DNA of 6,488 nucleotides from positions 1 to 6,488 of the forward strand of contig JAEMRL010000142.1 in the NCBI GenBank assembly GCA_016463385.1, given 5' to 3'. The translations under genes and the position numbers were made by a program. The notes below the pieces were generated by a model that was not told the origin of the DNA, searched no databases, and was given only the letters and a program-made list of their open reading frames with translations. Of this stretch, positions 5,509 through 6,488 are shown piece by piece. How positions within the stretch are numbered: the stretch's first letter is position 1; each line of letters opens with the position of its first letter. The stretch is from Thermoleophilia bacterium (lineage in GTDB: Bacteria; Actinomycetota; Thermoleophilia; Miltoncostaeales; Miltoncostaeaceae).

Positions 5509-6488
5509 CTATGCGGACTCCCCGCCCGCCTCGGCGGCCCGCTCGGGCGCCTCGGTGACGAGGGTCGGCGGAAGGCCCTTCTCGATGGTCTCCTTCGTCA
5601 CCACGCACTTGCGCACGTCCTCGCGCGAGGGGAGCTCGAACATGACGTTGAGGAGGGCCGCCTCCATGATCGAGCGCAGGCCGCGGGCGCCGGTCTCGCG
5701 CTCGAGCGCCTTGTCGGCGATCGCGTTGAGCGAGTCGTCGGCGAAGACCAGGTCGACCTCGTCGAACTGGAAGAAGCGGCGGTACTGGCGCACCAGCGCG
5801 TTCTTGGGCTCGGTCAGGATCTGCACCAGGTCGTCGCGCGAGAGCTGGTGGACCGCCGAGATGACCGGCAGGCGGCCGATGAACTCCGGGATCAGCCCGT
5901 AGTTCATGAGGTCCTCGGGGAGCACCTCGCTGAAGGCGTCGTGCGGGTCGTGGTCGTGGCGGCTGTGCACCTCGGCCGCGAAGCCCACGCCCTTGTGGCC
6001 GGTGCGCCGCTCGATGATCTTCTCGAGGTTGGCGAAGGCCCCGCCGCAGATGAACAACACGTTGGTGGTGTCGATCGTGAGGAACTCCTGGTGGGGGTGC
6101 TTGCGGCCCCCCTGCGGCGGCACCGAGGCGACGGTGCCCTCCAGGATCTTCAGCAGCGCCTGCTGCACGCCCTCGCCCGACACGTCGCGCGTGATCGACG
6201 GGTTGTCGGCCTTGCGCGCGATCTTGTCGACCTCGTCGATGTAGATGATCCCGGTCTCGGCCTTCTTCACGTCGAAGTCGGCGGCCTGGATCAGCTTGAG
6301 GAGGATGTTCTCGACGTCCTCGCCCACGTAGCCGGCCTCGGTGAGCGCGGTGGCGTCGGCGATCGCGAAGGGCACGTTGAGGATGCGCGCGAGCGTCTGC
6401 GCCAGCAGCGTCTTGCCGCAGCCGGTGGGGCCCAGCAGCAGGATGTTGCTCTTCTGCAGCTCGATGTCGGAGTCGCCCGCCGACATCA
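5509..6488 (-). CDS. clpX: ATP-dependent Clp protease ATP-binding subunit ClpX (5' end missing)
   Basis: ClpX is the hexameric AAA+ unfoldase that recognises substrates, unfolds them with ATP and threads them into the ClpP peptidase in the cytoplasm. Counting from the Met codon at 6486 (residue 1), the fragment shows Walker A GPTGCGKT (19-26), the GYVG pore loop (52-55), Walker B IYIDEVD (81-87, DE at 84-85), the RDVSGEGVQQ segment (100-109), the RKH loop (128-130), the sensor-1 region LFICGGAF (144-151), a VGF tripeptide (167-169) where ClpX has its ClpP-binding IGF loop, the IPEFIGRLPV arginine-finger region, and the GARGLR sensor-2 motif near the C-terminus. The Met at 6486 is internal: in the family this stretch just precedes Walker A, so the N-terminal zinc-binding domain and linker lie beyond the right edge. 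The gene ends in TAG nine bases before valS, with which it is probably co-transcribed. A His-rich stretch follows the VGF loop. Identification is secure. Confidence 0.97.
   Translation of the reverse strand, partial: MSAGDSDIELQKSNILLLGPTGCGKTLLAQTLARILNVPFAIADATALTEAGYVGEDVENILLKLIQAADFDVKKAETGIIYIDEVDKIARKADNPSITRDVSGEGVQQALLKILEGTVASVPPQGGRKHPHQEFLTIDTTNVLFICGGAFANLEKIIERRTGHKGVGFAAEVHSRHDHDPHDAFSEVLPEDLMNYGLIPEFIGRLPVISAVHQLSRDDLVQILTEPKNALVRQYRRFFQFDEVDLVFADDSLNAIADKALERETGARGLRSIMEAALLNVMFELPSREDVRKCVVTKETIEKGLPPTLVTEAPERAAEAGGESA

Noticed and set aside
6484..6486. ATG at 6486 as the true start of clpX
   Set aside because: It would remove the zinc-binding domain and linker and begin only eighteen residues before Walker A; the codon is in-frame internal sequence and the gene continues past the right edge.

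Overview
The window is GC-rich (roughly 70% by eye) and every supported gene lies on the minus strand. In transcription order (right to left) they are clpX (5' part cut by the right edge), valS, folC, a small two-helix membrane protein of unknown function, ndk and maf (3' end cut by the left edge). The base composition, GTG starts, protein styles and gene order point to an actinobacterium. The divergent FolC and ClpX features and the lack of typical mycobacterial or streptomycete insertions suggest a deep lineage such as Thermoleophilia (Solirubrobacterales/Gaiellales). That placement is an inference from recalled families, not a database result.

Layout: 5509-6488 ATPase and C-terminal part of ClpX; 2956-5499 valyl-tRNA synthetase; 1616-2959 folylpolyglutamate synthase; 920-1609 membrane protein with a coiled, charged C-terminal tail; 517-927 nucleoside diphosphate kinase; 1-520 Maf-type nucleotide pyrophosphatase. 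Intergenic space is almost absent: 9 nt between clpX and valS, a GTGA overlap at valS/folC, 6 nt between folC and the membrane gene, an 8-nt overlap at membrane gene/ndk, and a GTGA overlap at ndk/maf. No internal promoter, T-box leader or terminator was seen, so the set reads as one transcription unit with translational coupling.

The products cover protein quality control (ClpX), tRNA charging and editing (ValRS), folate polyglutamation (FolC), NTP/dNTP balancing (Ndk) and removal of non-canonical nucleotides (Maf). The order valS-folC-membrane protein-ndk is also known in mycobacteria (valS, folC, Rv2446c, ndkA), so this is a conserved actinobacterial housekeeping cluster. No undescribed defence, mobile or biosynthetic system is visible. 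The points that deserve a second look are the unassigned membrane protein, a strong hairpin abutting the Shine-Dalgarno region before ndk with two competing ndk starts, a histidine cluster next to the ClpP-contacting loop of ClpX, and motif departures in FolC and ValRS.
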